Source: Egibacteraceae bacterium (GTDB lineage: Bacteria; Actinomycetota; Nitriliruptoria; Euzebyales; Egibacteraceae). Taken from it: a DNA stretch of 64,000 nt. Location: positions 19,819 to 83,818 of the forward strand of contig JAUJNX010000006.1 in NCBI GenBank assembly GCA_030447925.1, written 5' to 3'. Under the pieces are notes generated by a model, which saw only the letters and a program-made list of their open reading frames with translations, had not been told where the DNA came from and did no database searches. Shown piece by piece: positions 35,607 to 45,606 of this stretch (within the stretch, counting starts at the first letter, position 1; each line of letters starts with the position of its first letter). The position numbers were made by a program, and so were the translations under genes.

Positions 35607-36725
35607 TTGGACGTCACCGCCGCGGCGATCCGCACGCTGGTCGACCGCTCGAACGACGGGCTGCCCGTCACGAGCGTCTACCTCAACACCGACGGGTCGG
35701 AGTTCCCGCGCGCCGTGGACTACGAGGCGCGCCTCGACGCCCTCCTGCGCGACGTCCGCAAGATCGCCGAGGGGCGCCCGGAGCGCGAGCGCGACGCCGT
35801 GCTGGCCGATGCCGACGCCATCAGCCGCTGGGTCCGCAGCGACTTCACCCGCGGGGACATCCGCGGCATCGGGGTGTTCTCCTCCCGCGGGGAGATCCTG
35901 GACACCGTCCAGTCCGCGATCCGCGTCCGCTCCACCGCGCGCGTGAACGACCGGCCCTACGTCGTGCCGCTGGAGGTCCTGGTCGGGCGCGCGTACCACA
36001 TCGGTCTCGTCCTCATCGAGCGCGACCAGGCGCGCATCTTCCGCTACCGGCTCGGCCGCTTCGAGCAGTACACCGGCCTGGTCTCCGACGTCCACCGCCA
36101 GCACTCGCAGGGGGGCTGGTCCCAGGCCCGCTTCGAGCGCAGCGTGGACGAGGAGGTCCACCAGCACATGAAGGAGGCGGCGGAGATCCTCCTGCGCGTC
36201 CACGAGGCCGACCCCCTCGACGCGGTCGTGGTCGCCGGCCCCCGCGTCGGCGCGCTGGAGTTCATCGACCTGCTGCACCCCTACCTCAAGGACCTGGTGC
36301 ACGGCGACCCGATCAGCGTCGACGTGAACGCGGGCGCCGACGAGCTGCGCGAGCGCATGGAGGAGGTCGAGCAGCAGCTGGTCAGCAGCCGCCGCAGCGA
36401 GCTGCTGCAGCGGCTCGCCGCCGCGCGCGGGTCGGGGGAGAAGGGCGTCTGGGGGCTGCGCGCGGTCGTCGACGCGGTCAACCGCAAGGCGGTGGAGATC
36501 CTGTTCGTGGTCGAGGGCCACGGCGACCCCGGGTTCCGCAGCGAGTCGGGCGCCCTGGCCCTGCACCGCGCCGACGCCGAGGCCTTCGGCGCCCCCGTCG
36601 TGCCGGTCGACGACCTGCTCGACGAGGTCATCGAGGAGACCGTCCGCGGCGGCGGCCACGTCGAGCTGTTCCGCGACGAGGTGCGCCTGGACGGGCACCC
36701 CGCCGCCGCGCTCGTGCGCTTCTAG
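35607..36725 (+). CDS. Bacterial archaeo-eukaryotic release-factor-like protein (baeRF)
   Basis: A 372-residue protein of the baeRF group, bacterial relatives of eRF1/Pelota domains 2 and 3. Recognisable parts: TSVYLNTDGSEFPRAVDYEARL at the N-terminus, GIGVFSSRGEIL, HIGLVLIERDQARIFRYRLG in the central domain, VVVAGPRVGALEFIDLL, and VEILFVVEGHGDPGF near the end. Rv2629 of M. tuberculosis is of this type. A role at stalled or hibernating ribosomes is suspected for the family, not proven. The TTG start at 35607 follows TGGAGG. Confidence 0.82.
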   Translation: MDVTAAAIRTLVDRSNDGLPVTSVYLNTDGSEFPRAVDYEARLDALLRDVRKIAEGRPERERDAVLADADAISRWVRSDFTRGDIRGIGVFSSRGEILDTVQSAIRVRSTARVNDRPYVVPLEVLVGRAYHIGLVLIERDQARIFRYRLGRFEQYTGLVSDVHRQHSQGGWSQARFERSVDEEVHQHMKEAAEILLRVHEADPLDAVVVAGPRVGALEFIDLLHPYLKDLVHGDPISVDVNAGADELRERMEEVEQQLVSSRRSELLQRLAAARGSGEKGVWGLRAVVDAVNRKAVEILFVVEGHGDPGFRSESGALALHRADAEAFGAPVVPVDDLLDEVIEETVRGGGHVELFRDEVRLDGHPAAALVRF

Positions 36726-36751
36726 CCCGCCGTCACGGGGGGCGGGCGGAC

Positions 36752-37699
36752 GTGCCGGGGAGGACCGCCGCCCCCCGGATCGCCGGCGGCGGCACGAAGG
36801 TCGCCGCGGGCCTGGTGGGGGGGGCGGGGGGCGTGGGGCGCGCCGGGCGCCGCGAGCCGCCCCCGGGGCCCGGGGGCCGCGGCGGGCGGGGGGCGGCGCG
36901 GGGCGCCGGCGCGCGCCGCGCCGCGGGGCGCGACGACCTGCCCGTGGGGGTCGGGGTCGCCGGCCTGCTCGACCTCGACGGCGTGATGCGCTTCGCGCCG
37001 AACCTGCCCTACCGCGACCACCCCGTCGCGGCGCGCGTGTCCGCGCTGCTCGGGTGCCCCGTGGTCGTGGAGAACGACGCCAACGCCGCCGCCTGGGGCG
37101 AGTACCGGGCGGGGGCGGGCGCCGCGGCCCGCTCCTCACTGGTGATGATCACCCTGGGCACCGGGGTGGGCGGCGGGCTGGTGCTCGGCGACGCCCTGGT
37201 GCGCGGGGGGCACGGCATGGGCGCGGAGTTCGGGCACATCGTCGTCGACGAGGGCGGCCCGCTGTGCCGCTGCGGCAACCACGGCGACCTGGAGTCCTGG
37301 TCCAGCGGCAGCGCGCTGGGCCGGATGGCGCGGGAGGCGGTCGCGGCGGGGGAGGTGCCCGCCGGGTCGCCGCTGCTCGACGGCACGCCGACGGGCCGGT
37401 CGGTGACGGACGCGGCGCACGGCGGCGACGCGGTGGCCCTCGGCATCCTCGCCCGCGCCGGGTTCTGGCTTGGGGTGGGGATCGCGTCGCTGGTCAACAC
37501 CCTGGACCCCGAGGTCGTGGTCGTCGGCGGCGGCGCGATGCAGGCGGGCGACCTCATCCTGGGCCCCGCCCGCGCGGCGGCCGCGGACCGCATCGCGGGC
37601 CGCGCGTACCGCCCGGGGGTGCCGATCGTCGCCGCCCGGCTCGCCGACGCCGCGGGCGTGATCGGCGCGGGGCTGCTCGCCCTGGAAGCGCGGTACTAG
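36752..37699 (+). CDS. ROK-family sugar kinase with corrupted N-terminus
   Basis: A 315-residue ROK kinase, probably glucokinase-like. The C-terminal two thirds are normal: VVVENDANAAAWGEY, LVMITLGTGVGGGLVL, GAEFGHIVVDEGG. The zinc motif reads CRCGNHGDLESW, where the usual third Cys (GC) is replaced by Asp. The first 65 residues are abnormal: the phosphate loop DIGGTK appears as IAGGGTK and is followed by Gly/Arg/Pro runs coded by G homopolymers. The frame is intact, so substitution rather than frameshift is indicated; sequence error is likely (see findings). The GTG start at 36752 is therefore uncertain. Confidence 0.7.
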   Translation: MPGRTAAPRIAGGGTKVAAGLVGGAGGVGRAGRREPPPGPGGRGGRGAARGAGARRAAGRDDLPVGVGVAGLLDLDGVMRFAPNLPYRDHPVAARVSALLGCPVVVENDANAAAWGEYRAGAGAAARSSLVMITLGTGVGGGLVLGDALVRGGHGMGAEFGHIVVDEGGPLCRCGNHGDLESWSSGSALGRMAREAVAAGEVPAGSPLLDGTPTGRSVTDAAHGGDAVALGILARAGFWLGVGIASLVNTLDPEVVVVGGGAMQAGDLILGPARAAAADRIAGRAYRPGVPIVAARLADAAGVIGAGLLALEARY

Positions 37700-37759
37700 G
37701 TCGCCCGGGACCGGGCATGCTGGTGGCCTGACCCGCAGGCGGGGACGGAAGGGGGCCGA

Positions 37760-38509
37760 GTGGAACGGGTCGACGCTGCGCCACCGCTGTACCGGGCCCT
37801 CCACGCCGTCCTGCCGCCGGCGCTGTCGGCGCTGTGGCGGCCCACGGCGACGGGGACCGAGCACGTGCCCCTGACGGGACCCGCGATCCTGGCCTCCAAC
37901 CACCTGTCGTTCCTCGACCACTTCTTCCTGCCGATGTTCATCCCGCGCCCGATCTTCTTCCTGGGCAAGAGCGACTACTTCACCGGCCCCAAGCGGCTGT
38001 TCTTCGAGTCGGTCGGGGTGATGCCGGTCGCGCGGCAGGGCGGCGACGCGGGCGAGGCCAGCCTGCGCAAGGGCCAGGAGATCCTGGAGTCCGGGCGCCT
38101 GCTGGGCATCTACCCGGAGGGGACGCGGTCGCCGGACGGGCGCCTGTACCGCGGCAAGACCGGCCCCGCGCGCCTCGCGCTGCGCACCGGTGTCCCGATC
38201 CTGCCGGTCGCGATGGTCGGCACCTTCGAGGTCCTGCCGCCCGGGTCCAAGCTGCCCCGCTTCCGCCGCGTCGAGGTCCGCATCGGCGCACCGCTGGACC
38301 TGTCGCGCTACGAGGGCGGCGAGAACGACCGCTTCGTCCTGCGCAGCGCGACCGACGAGCTCATGTACGAGCTGATGCTGCTGTCGGGCCAGCCCTACGT
38401 CGACGAGTACGCCGCCAAGGTCAAGGCGGGCGAGGTGATCATCGGCTCGGGCGACCTGGAGGAGCTGGGGCGCCTGCTTGACGAAGAGGTCCCGGCCCGC
38501 AGCGCCTGA
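37760..38509 (+). CDS. 1-acylglycerol-3-phosphate acyltransferase (PlsC-type)
   Basis: A 249-residue membrane-associated acyltransferase. Motif I is SNHLSFLDHFF (the HX4D centre), motif III is GIYPEGTRSPDG, and motif IV is LPVAMVGTFEV. It would add a fatty acyl chain to lysophosphatidic acid in phospholipid synthesis. GTG 37760 follows AAGGGGGCCGAG. It lies 60 bp after the ROK kinase and 65 bp before a GH3 gene; no functional link is evident. Confidence 0.9.
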   Translation: MERVDAAPPLYRALHAVLPPALSALWRPTATGTEHVPLTGPAILASNHLSFLDHFFLPMFIPRPIFFLGKSDYFTGPKRLFFESVGVMPVARQGGDAGEASLRKGQEILESGRLLGIYPEGTRSPDGRLYRGKTGPARLALRTGVPILPVAMVGTFEVLPPGSKLPRFRRVEVRIGAPLDLSRYEGGENDRFVLRSATDELMYELMLLSGQPYVDEYAAKVKAGEVIIGSGDLEELGRLLDEEVPARSA

Positions 38510-38574
38510 CGCATGTGCGGGCGGACGATCCCGCCTCCGGGGGGCCCGCGGGGGGTGTGGGCTAGGCTCGCCCG

Positions 38575-39828
38575 ATGCGTCTGGTCCTCCCCCTCGTCCT
38601 CGTCGCGGCCGCCCTCGTCGGGCTGACCGCCTTCGCCACCGCCCCGCCCGGCGCCGTCACCGCGGGGGTTGACGCCCCGTCGCCGCAGGCGCCGGAGCCG
38701 CGGGCCGCGGGCGCGGTGGTCGAGACGGCGACGGTGGCGGCGGAACCCACCCCGGCGGTGCCGCCGGACTGCGTCCCCGCCCCGCTCGAGGAGCGCGCCG
38801 GCCAGCTGCTGGTCGTGGGGCTGCCCCGGGTGGTCACCGGCCAGGAGCCCCTGGTGGCGGAGCTCACCGACCTCGGCGTCGGCGGGGTGCTGATCCAGAA
38901 GGCCAACGTCCAGAGCGCCGACCAGGTCCGCGCGCTCATCGGCGAGCTGCGCGGCCGGTCGCGGGTGCCGCTGCTGGTCGCCGCGGACGAGGAGGGCGGA
39001 CGCGTCTCCACCTTCCGCTCGATCGTCGGGCGCACCCCCGCCCCGCGGACGCTCGCCGCGGAGCAGACCCCCGAGCAGATCCGCGAGCAGGCACGGGTGC
39101 TGGGCGAGCAGCTGGGCGACCTCGGCGTGGGCATGAACCTGGCCCCGGTCGTGGACCTCAACGACGGCGCGCACGACGGCATCGTGGGTGACCGTTCCTA
39201 CTCCGCGGACCCCGCGACCGCCAGCCGGTTCGCGTCGGAGTTCGCGCACGGCCTCGCCGAGGCGGGCGTCCTGTCGACCGCTAAGCACTTCCCCGGCCAC
39301 GGGCGCACCTCGGTGGACAGCCACATCGAGCGCCCCGTGGTCGACGTGCCGCTCGGCGAGCTGCAGGCCGCCGACCTCCAGCCGTTCGCGGACGCCATCA
39401 GCAACGGCGTGCCGATGATCCTGATGGCCCACGTGTCCTACGCGGCGCTGGACCCCGCCCTGCCGGCCAGCCTGGACCCGCGCGCCTACCAGCTCCTGCG
39501 CGACATGGGCTTCCAGGGCGTCGCCATCCCCGACTCGCTGGACATGGGCGCGATCACGACCACCTACAGCAAGCCGGAGGCGACGGTGCTGGCGGTGACC
39601 GCGGGCGCGGACGCGGTGCTGGCCACCGGCGGGACCGAGGCGCGCGCGATGCGCGACGCGCTGGTCGCCGCGGTGGCCGACGGCCGCATCCCCGAGGCGC
39701 GGCTGAACGAGGCGGCGGCCCGTGTCCTGGCCATGAAGGGCGTCGACCCGGCGCCGATGACCTGCACCGCGGTCACCCCCACCACGCTGGCCGCCCGCGC
39801 CCACGAGGCGGCCACGCCCACGCGGTAG
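38575..39828 (+). CDS. Secreted glycoside hydrolase family 3, beta-N-acetylhexosaminidase-like
   Basis: A 417-residue exported GH3 enzyme. The N-terminus is a signal sequence or lipid-poor anchor (RLVLPLVLVAAALVGLTAFA) followed by an Ala/Pro/Thr-rich linker. The catalytic domain shows DEEGGRVSTF, MNLAPVVDL, the NagZ-type flexible-loop motif KHFPGHGRTSVDSH with the catalytic His, and the nucleophile Asp in IPDSLDMGAI. NagZ-type enzymes trim N-acetylglucosamine from peptidoglycan fragments. Its stop lies in a GTAGCTAGC context shared with the convergent kinase gene. Confidence 0.88.
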   Translation: MRLVLPLVLVAAALVGLTAFATAPPGAVTAGVDAPSPQAPEPRAAGAVVETATVAAEPTPAVPPDCVPAPLEERAGQLLVVGLPRVVTGQEPLVAELTDLGVGGVLIQKANVQSADQVRALIGELRGRSRVPLLVAADEEGGRVSTFRSIVGRTPAPRTLAAEQTPEQIREQARVLGEQLGDLGVGMNLAPVVDLNDGAHDGIVGDRSYSADPATASRFASEFAHGLAEAGVLSTAKHFPGHGRTSVDSHIERPVVDVPLGELQAADLQPFADAISNGVPMILMAHVSYAALDPALPASLDPRAYQLLRDMGFQGVAIPDSLDMGAITTTYSKPEATVLAVTAGADAVLATGGTEARAMRDALVAAVADGRIPEARLNEAAARVLAMKGVDPAPMTCTAVTPTTLAARAHEAATPTR

Positions 39829-40881
39829 CTAGCGGCGGGGACGGGGGTCGACCCGGCGGGCGGCTGCCCACGCGCCGGCCACGTCGCCCAGGTCCCACGC
39901 GCCGGCGCCCAGGCCGGCCAGGAGCGCGGCGCCCAGGGCGGCCGTCTCGCGCTCGGCCGGCACGACCACGGGGACGCCGACCAGGTCGGCCCAGGCGACC
40001 AGGGCGGGGCCGTCCGCGGCGACGGGGCCGTCGACGCGCAGCTCGTCCACCCGGGTGACGCGGGGGAGCAGGGCGCCGGGGCCGGCCAGGGCGACGACCG
40101 GCCCCTCGCCGAGGTCCCAGGCCACGGTCGCGACGAACTCCCCGATCCCGGTCGCCCCGGGACGGGGCGGCGACGCGTGATCCGGGTCCGCCAGCGCCAG
40201 CGCGTCGCCGCCGGGCCACTGGTCGGTGCGCGCGGTCCCCGGGGACGCCCCGCCGTGGCCCAGCAGCGCCGCCGCTCCGCGCGCCGCCACCCCGGTGACG
40301 GGCACCTCGGCGCCCAGCAGCGCCTCGGGGTCGGTGACCGCGCCGGCGGCGGCGGACGGGCGCAGCGCGGGCAGCACCCCCGCGGGCACGCCGACGCGGG
40401 CGGCGCGGTCGATGTCCCAGGCGCGGGTGCGCGGGTCGTACAGGCCCGTCGCCCCGGCGTTGGACGGCTCGGTCGCCTCGACGTCGCCGTTGGTCAGCCG
40501 GGCGAGCAGCCAGGCGTCCAGGGTCCCGGCGGCGAGGTCCCCGCGCTCAGCGGCGTCGCGCACGCCGTCCGCGCTGTCCAGCAGCGGTCCCAGCCCGCCG
40601 CCCGGGGCCGCGGCCACCACCGGCCGCAGGGTGGCGCGCGACCAGGCCAGGACGAGGTCGCGGGGCGTGGCCAGCCCCAGCCCCGCCAGCCCCGCCGCAG
40701 CGACCCCCGCCTCCGCCAGGGCGCCCCGGCAGGCCCCCTGGAGCGCCGCCCAGAGCGCGTCGACGTCGATCCCGCCGCCGGGCAGGTCGCGGACGGCGCA
40801 CCCGCGCACCGCCCCGCCGTCGCCGACCACCACCGCGGCCACCCGCCCCGGGTCCACGTCGACCCCCAGCACCTCGGCCAC
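39829..40881 (-). CDS. Short FGGY-type carbohydrate kinase-like protein
   Basis: A 350-residue protein with sugar-kinase ASKHA features: VLGVDVDPGRVAAVVVGDGGAV in the phosphate loop, LDAWLLARLTNGDV and EATEPSNAGATGLYD (compare GxxTDxxNASxT), and VVVPAERETAALGAALLAGLGAGAW (adenosine motif). At 350 residues it is much shorter than the usual 480-510, and the usual N-terminal DxGTxxxR is only DVDPGRV, so activity is doubtful. The GTG at 40881 has GGAGGAGGAA five bases upstream. The neighbour pfkA is divergent. Confidence 0.68.
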   Translation of the reverse strand: MAEVLGVDVDPGRVAAVVVGDGGAVRGCAVRDLPGGGIDVDALWAALQGACRGALAEAGVAAAGLAGLGLATPRDLVLAWSRATLRPVVAAAPGGGLGPLLDSADGVRDAAERGDLAAGTLDAWLLARLTNGDVEATEPSNAGATGLYDPRTRAWDIDRAARVGVPAGVLPALRPSAAAGAVTDPEALLGAEVPVTGVAARGAAALLGHGGASPGTARTDQWPGGDALALADPDHASPPRPGATGIGEFVATVAWDLGEGPVVALAGPGALLPRVTRVDELRVDGPVAADGPALVAWADLVGVPVVVPAERETAALGAALLAGLGAGAWDLGDVAGAWAAARRVDPRPRR

Positions 40882-40989
40882 CAGTTCCTCCTCCGTCGGT
40901 GCATGAGTCCGGGTCGGCGGGCGCAGTCTAAGTTGTGGACCCCTTCGCCGGCCGGGCGGGGGGACCGGTGCGATGCCAGGGAGTGCGCG

Positions 40990-42075
40990 ATGCAGATCGG
41001 TGTGCTGACGGGTGGTGGGGACTGCCCGGGCCTCAACGCCGCGATCCGGGCGATCGTCCGCCGGGGCATCAACGAGCACAACATGCGCATGTTCTCGTTC
41101 CAGAACGGGTGGCAGGGCGTGCTCGAGGGCGTGCCGGAGCCCCTGACCTTCGAGACCACGCGCGGGATCCTCGCCCGCGGCGGGACGATCCTGGGCACCA
41201 GCCGGACCGACCCCATCCGGGCGGCGGGCGGGCCGGACCGCGTCCGGGAGGTCCTGGACATCCACGAGATCGACGGGCTGATCGTGATCGGCGGCGAGGG
41301 CACCCTGTCAGCGGCCACCGAGCTGTCGGTGAACCACGGCGTGCCGATCATCGGCATCCCCAAGACCATCGACAACGACCTGGGCGGCACCGAGTTCACC
41401 ATCGGCTTCTCCACGGCCCTGGACATCGCCACGGGCGCGGTGGACCGGTTCACCATCGGCTTCTCCACGGCCCTGGACATCGCCACGGGCGCGGTGGACC
41501 GCCTGCACACCACCGCGGAGAGCCACAACCGGGTGATGATGCTGGAGGTCATGGGCCGCCACGCCGGGTGGATCGCGACCTACGCGGGCATGGCGGGCGG
41601 CGCCGACGCGATCCTCGTGCCGGAACGGCCCTTCGACATCAACCGCATCGTGCGCCACCTGCGCCGGCGCCACGGCAGCGGCCGGCCGTTCTCCATCGTG
41701 GTCGTCGCCGAGGGCGCGGTGCCCGCGGAGGGCACCGTGGAGCTGCCGGAGTACGCCAAGGACGAGTACGGCCGCCCCCGCCTGGGCGGGCTGGCGTCCT
41801 GGCTGGGACCGATGATCGAGGAGCGCACCGGCTTCGCCACGCGCGTGACCATCCTGGGCCACGTGCAGCGCGGCGGGGCGCCCAACGCCTTCGACCGGGT
41901 GCTCGGCACCTCGATGGGCGTCGCGTCGATCGACCTCGCCGCCAAGCGCGAGTGGGGCGTGATGGTCGGGTCCAACGGCACCCGGGTGAGCCCCGTGCCG
42001 CTGCAGGAGGCGACCAGGGAGCTCAAGCTGGTCCCGCCGGAGATCTACGGCGTCGCCGAGACCTTCTTCGGCTGA
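40990..42075 (+). CDS. pfkA: ATP/PPi-dependent 6-phosphofructokinase with internal duplication
   Basis: A 361-residue phosphofructokinase: GVLTGGGDCPGLNAAIR at the N-terminus, LIVIGGEGTLSAA, the catalytic motif PKTIDNDLGGTE (Asp128 region), VMGRHAGWIA and LGHVQRGGAPNAFDR. It commits fructose 6-phosphate to glycolysis; Gly-Gly after GDC suits PPi or ATP use and I leave the donor open. Residues 136-153 (FTIGFSTALDIATGAVDR) are repeated at once as 154-171, from a 54-bp tandem duplication next to the active site; without it the length (343) would match actinobacterial PfkA. ATG 40990 lies in GCGCGATGC with weak ribosome site. Confidence 0.9.
   Translation: MQIGVLTGGGDCPGLNAAIRAIVRRGINEHNMRMFSFQNGWQGVLEGVPEPLTFETTRGILARGGTILGTSRTDPIRAAGGPDRVREVLDIHEIDGLIVIGGEGTLSAATELSVNHGVPIIGIPKTIDNDLGGTEFTIGFSTALDIATGAVDRFTIGFSTALDIATGAVDRLHTTAESHNRVMMLEVMGRHAGWIATYAGMAGGADAILVPERPFDINRIVRHLRRRHGSGRPFSIVVVAEGAVPAEGTVELPEYAKDEYGRPRLGGLASWLGPMIEERTGFATRVTILGHVQRGGAPNAFDRVLGTSMGVASIDLAAKREWGVMVGSNGTRVSPVPLQEATRELKLVPPEIYGVAETFFG
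41395..41502 (+). repeat. 54-bp tandem duplication inside pfkA
   Basis: Bases 41395-41448 and 41449-41502 are identical except for the final base (CGG versus CGC, both Arg). Each unit encodes FTIGFSTALDIATGAVDR, and the frame is preserved. It follows the catalytic TIDND motif directly. Confidence 0.95.
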
Positions 42076-42107
42076 CACCCCGTGAACCCGCGCCCGAGGT
42101 GCACCCC

Positions 42108-43136
<1,029 letters not shown>

Positions 43137-43173
43137 GACGCCCGGCACCGGAGGGGTCCGGGGGAGTGGGAGC

Positions 43174-44679
43174 GTGGCGAGGACCGTCCTGGTGCTGGGT
43201 GACCAGCTCGACCGGCGCACCGGCGCCCTGAAGGACGCGGTGCCCGGGACCGACCGCGTGGTGATGGTCGAGTCGTTCGCCAAGCTGGCCGAGCGCCCCT
43301 GGCACCACCACAAGCTGACCTACCTGCTGTCGGCGATGCGCCACTTCGCCGCGGAGCTGCGCGACGAGGGCTTCGACGTCACCTACCGGCGGGAGCCGAC
43401 CCTGCGCGACGGGCTGGCGGGCTTCGACCCCGCCGAGCTGGTGGTCATGGCGCCGTCGCGCTACGACCTGCGCCCGCGGCTGGAGCGCTGGGGCATCGAG
43501 CAGGTCCCCAACGACGCCTACATCGCGGGGGAGGCCTGGTTCGCGCGCTGGGCGGCGGGCCGGCGGACCCTGCTGCTCGAGCACTTCTACCGCGAGGTGC
43601 GCGCCGAGCACGGCTGGCTGATGGACGGGTCCGAGCCCGTCGGCGGGCGCTGGAACTACGACCAGGAGAACCGCAGGCCCGCGCCGCGCGACGCGCGCGG
43701 GGTGCTGGCGTCGGCGCCGTGGCGGCCCACCGAGGACGACATCGACGCGGCGACCCGCCGCGACGTCGCCGCCTACGAGCGCGACCTCGACCTGGAGCTG
43801 TACGGCGAGGAGACCCCCCGCCACTTCCCGGTCACCAGGGCGGAGGCGCTGGCGTCGCTGCGCCACTTCGTCGACCACAAGCTCGACGACTTCGGGCCGT
43901 TGCAGGACGTGATCCTGGACGACGACCCGATCCTGTACCACTCGATGCTGTCGGCGCCGCTGAACCTGGGGCTGCTGCACCCCGTCGAGGTCTGCGACGC
44001 GGTCGACGCCCACTGGCGCGAGGGGCGCGGCCCGCCGAACTCCCACGAGGGCTTCCTGCGCCAGGTCTGCGGCTGGCGCGAGTACGTCTGGGGCCTGTAC
44101 TGGCAGCGCATGCCCGGATGGCGCGACGACAACGCCCTCGGGCAGCACGGCGCGGTCCCGGAGTTCTTCTGGACCGGCGAGACCGACATGAACTGCGTCG
44201 GCTCCAGCCACCGCGACCTGGGCCACTACGCCTGGGCGAACCACATCCAGCGGCTCATGGTCTTCGGCAACTACGGGCTGATCGCGGGGGTCGACCCGCT
44301 GGAGCTGGCCGGCTGGTTCCACTCGATGTTCATCGACGGCTACGACTGGGTGATGGTCCCCAACGTCATGGGCATGAGCCAGTGGGCCGACGGCGGGGTC
44401 ATGGCCACCAAGCCGTACGCCGCGACGGCGCGCTACGTCAACCGCATGACCGACTACTGCGGGCCCTGCGTGTATGAACCCAAGACGAGAACCGAGGACG
44501 ACTCCTGCCCGTTCAACGCGCTGTACTGGGACTTCCTGGACCGCAACCGCGCCGCGCTCAAGGGCAACTACCGCATGGCCCGCGTGCTGTCCCAGCTCGA
44601 GCGCTTCCCCGCCGAGGAGCTCGCGGCCGTCCGCGCCCGCGCCGCCCCCTTCCGCGCCCGCCCCGCCGACCGCTCCTGA
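43174..44679 (+). CDS. phrB: Iron-sulfur bacterial photolyase/cryptochrome (6-4 type)
   Basis: A 501-residue member of the FeS-BCP group, represented by Agrobacterium PhrB, which repairs (6-4) photoproducts with light. The N-terminus is VLVLGDQLDRRTGAL; the FAD region includes WREYVWGLYWQRMP and WANHIQRLMVFGNYGL. Four cysteines at residues 341, 429, 432 and 445 have the spacing (88, 3, 13) of the PhrB 4Fe-4S ligands. PhrB also binds the lumazine antenna. GTG 43174 follows GGGGGAGTGGG. Suggests a sunlight-exposed habitat. Confidence 0.93.
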   Translation: MARTVLVLGDQLDRRTGALKDAVPGTDRVVMVESFAKLAERPWHHHKLTYLLSAMRHFAAELRDEGFDVTYRREPTLRDGLAGFDPAELVVMAPSRYDLRPRLERWGIEQVPNDAYIAGEAWFARWAAGRRTLLLEHFYREVRAEHGWLMDGSEPVGGRWNYDQENRRPAPRDARGVLASAPWRPTEDDIDAATRRDVAAYERDLDLELYGEETPRHFPVTRAEALASLRHFVDHKLDDFGPLQDVILDDDPILYHSMLSAPLNLGLLHPVEVCDAVDAHWREGRGPPNSHEGFLRQVCGWREYVWGLYWQRMPGWRDDNALGQHGAVPEFFWTGETDMNCVGSSHRDLGHYAWANHIQRLMVFGNYGLIAGVDPLELAGWFHSMFIDGYDWVMVPNVMGMSQWADGGVMATKPYAATARYVNRMTDYCGPCVYEPKTRTEDDSCPFNALYWDFLDRNRAALKGNYRMARVLSQLERFPAEELAAVRARAAPFRARPADRS

Positions 44680-44705
44680 GCGGCCCGCGCGCCCCTCATG
44701 AGCCG

Positions 44706-44721
44706 GGCTCCTGGAGGAGCC
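44706..44721. terminator. Hairpin between photolyase and TauE genes
   Basis: GGCTCCT-GG-AGGAGCC is a perfect 7-bp inverted repeat in the 79-bp gap between two convergent genes, the natural place for a two-way terminator. No T-run. Confidence 0.4.
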
Positions 44722-44758
44722 GTGCGACGGCCCCCTCGCCGAACAGGACGGCGATGCG

Positions 44759-45538
44759 CTACCCGTCCGACCGGTCCTGCTGGTAGAGCCGGGCGGCGGT
44801 GACCAGGAGCAGGAGGGCGAGCAGGGCGATCGACACCCGCGGGTCCATCCGGGTGGCGACCGCGACGCCGCCGGTCGCGGAGACGGCCCCCGCCAGACCC
44901 ACCAGCACGGCGGTGCGCAGGTCGACGTGGCCCGCCCGCCGGTTGCGCAGGGTGCCCAGGACCGCGGTCGGGATGATGACCACCAGCGACGTGCCCTTGG
45001 CCATGACGTCGGCCATGCCGAACAGCACGATCAGCGCGGGGACCATGATGATCCCGCCCCCCACGCCGAGGAGCCCGGCCAGCACGCCGCTGACCAGCCC
45101 CAGCGCGACGCCTCCCGCCACCACCGCGGGGGTCAGGGCGACGGGCGCCCCCACCGGGGTGGCGAGGAGCAGGCGGGCGGCGGTGAGCACGAGGATGGCG
45201 ATGAAGGCCAGCCGCAGCGCCCGCTGCGGCAGGACGTCCAGCAGCCGGGTCCCCGCCAGGACCCCCAGCGCCGAGCCCGCCAGCACCACGGCCGCGACCG
45301 CCCAGTTGACCGAGCCGTCCAGGGCGAAGCCGATGGCGGCGACGGCGCTGATGGGCACCGCGGCACCCAGCGAGGTGCCGTGGGCGCGGCGCTGGTCCAT
45401 GGCCAGGAGCACCACCAGCGCCGGCACGATCAGGACCCCGCCGCCCACGCCGAACAACCCCGACAGGAACCCGGCGACGAGCCCGACCGCCAGCGGCGCG
45501 CCCCAGGTCCGGGTCCGGGGGTCGTCGAGCAGTCGCAT
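44759..45538 (-). CDS. TauE/SafE-family anion exporter
   Basis: A 259-residue membrane protein with two internally related halves and about eight helices: PLAVGLVAGFLSGLFGVGGG at the N-terminus and ALGLVSGVLAGLLGVGGGIIM in the second half, the two GVGGG hallmark repeats of the family. Members export sulfite, sulfoacetate or other organic anions. ATG 45538 is followed upstream by a GATTGGATCC operator at 45552. It is the distal member of a minus-strand cluster beginning with SDR and diaminopropionate lyase genes; the stop of the lyase lies 68 bp away. Confidence 0.9.
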   Translation of the reverse strand: MRLLDDPRTRTWGAPLAVGLVAGFLSGLFGVGGGVLIVPALVVLLAMDQRRAHGTSLGAAVPISAVAAIGFALDGSVNWAVAAVVLAGSALGVLAGTRLLDVLPQRALRLAFIAILVLTAARLLLATPVGAPVALTPAVVAGGVALGLVSGVLAGLLGVGGGIIMVPALIVLFGMADVMAKGTSLVVIIPTAVLGTLRNRRAGHVDLRTAVLVGLAGAVSATGGVAVATRMDPRVSIALLALLLLVTAARLYQQDRSDG

Positions 45539-45551
45539 GCAACTCCTGGCG

Positions 45552-45564
45552 GATTGGATCCAGT
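45552..45564. promoter_or_regulatory. Candidate GntR operator upstream of tauE-like gene
   Basis: GATTGGATCC continues as AGT, giving the palindromic core TGGATCCA. It closely resembles ATTGGATCCAAT, the operator reported for the GntR/FCD regulator VanR of Caulobacter. The exact 10-mer recurs at 53335. It lies 14-26 bp upstream of the exporter start, where binding would block transcription. Confidence 0.6.
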
Positions 45565-45606
45565 CGGAGAACCGTATGCGGGGTGCCGCCCGGGTTCAAG
45601 GTGCGG

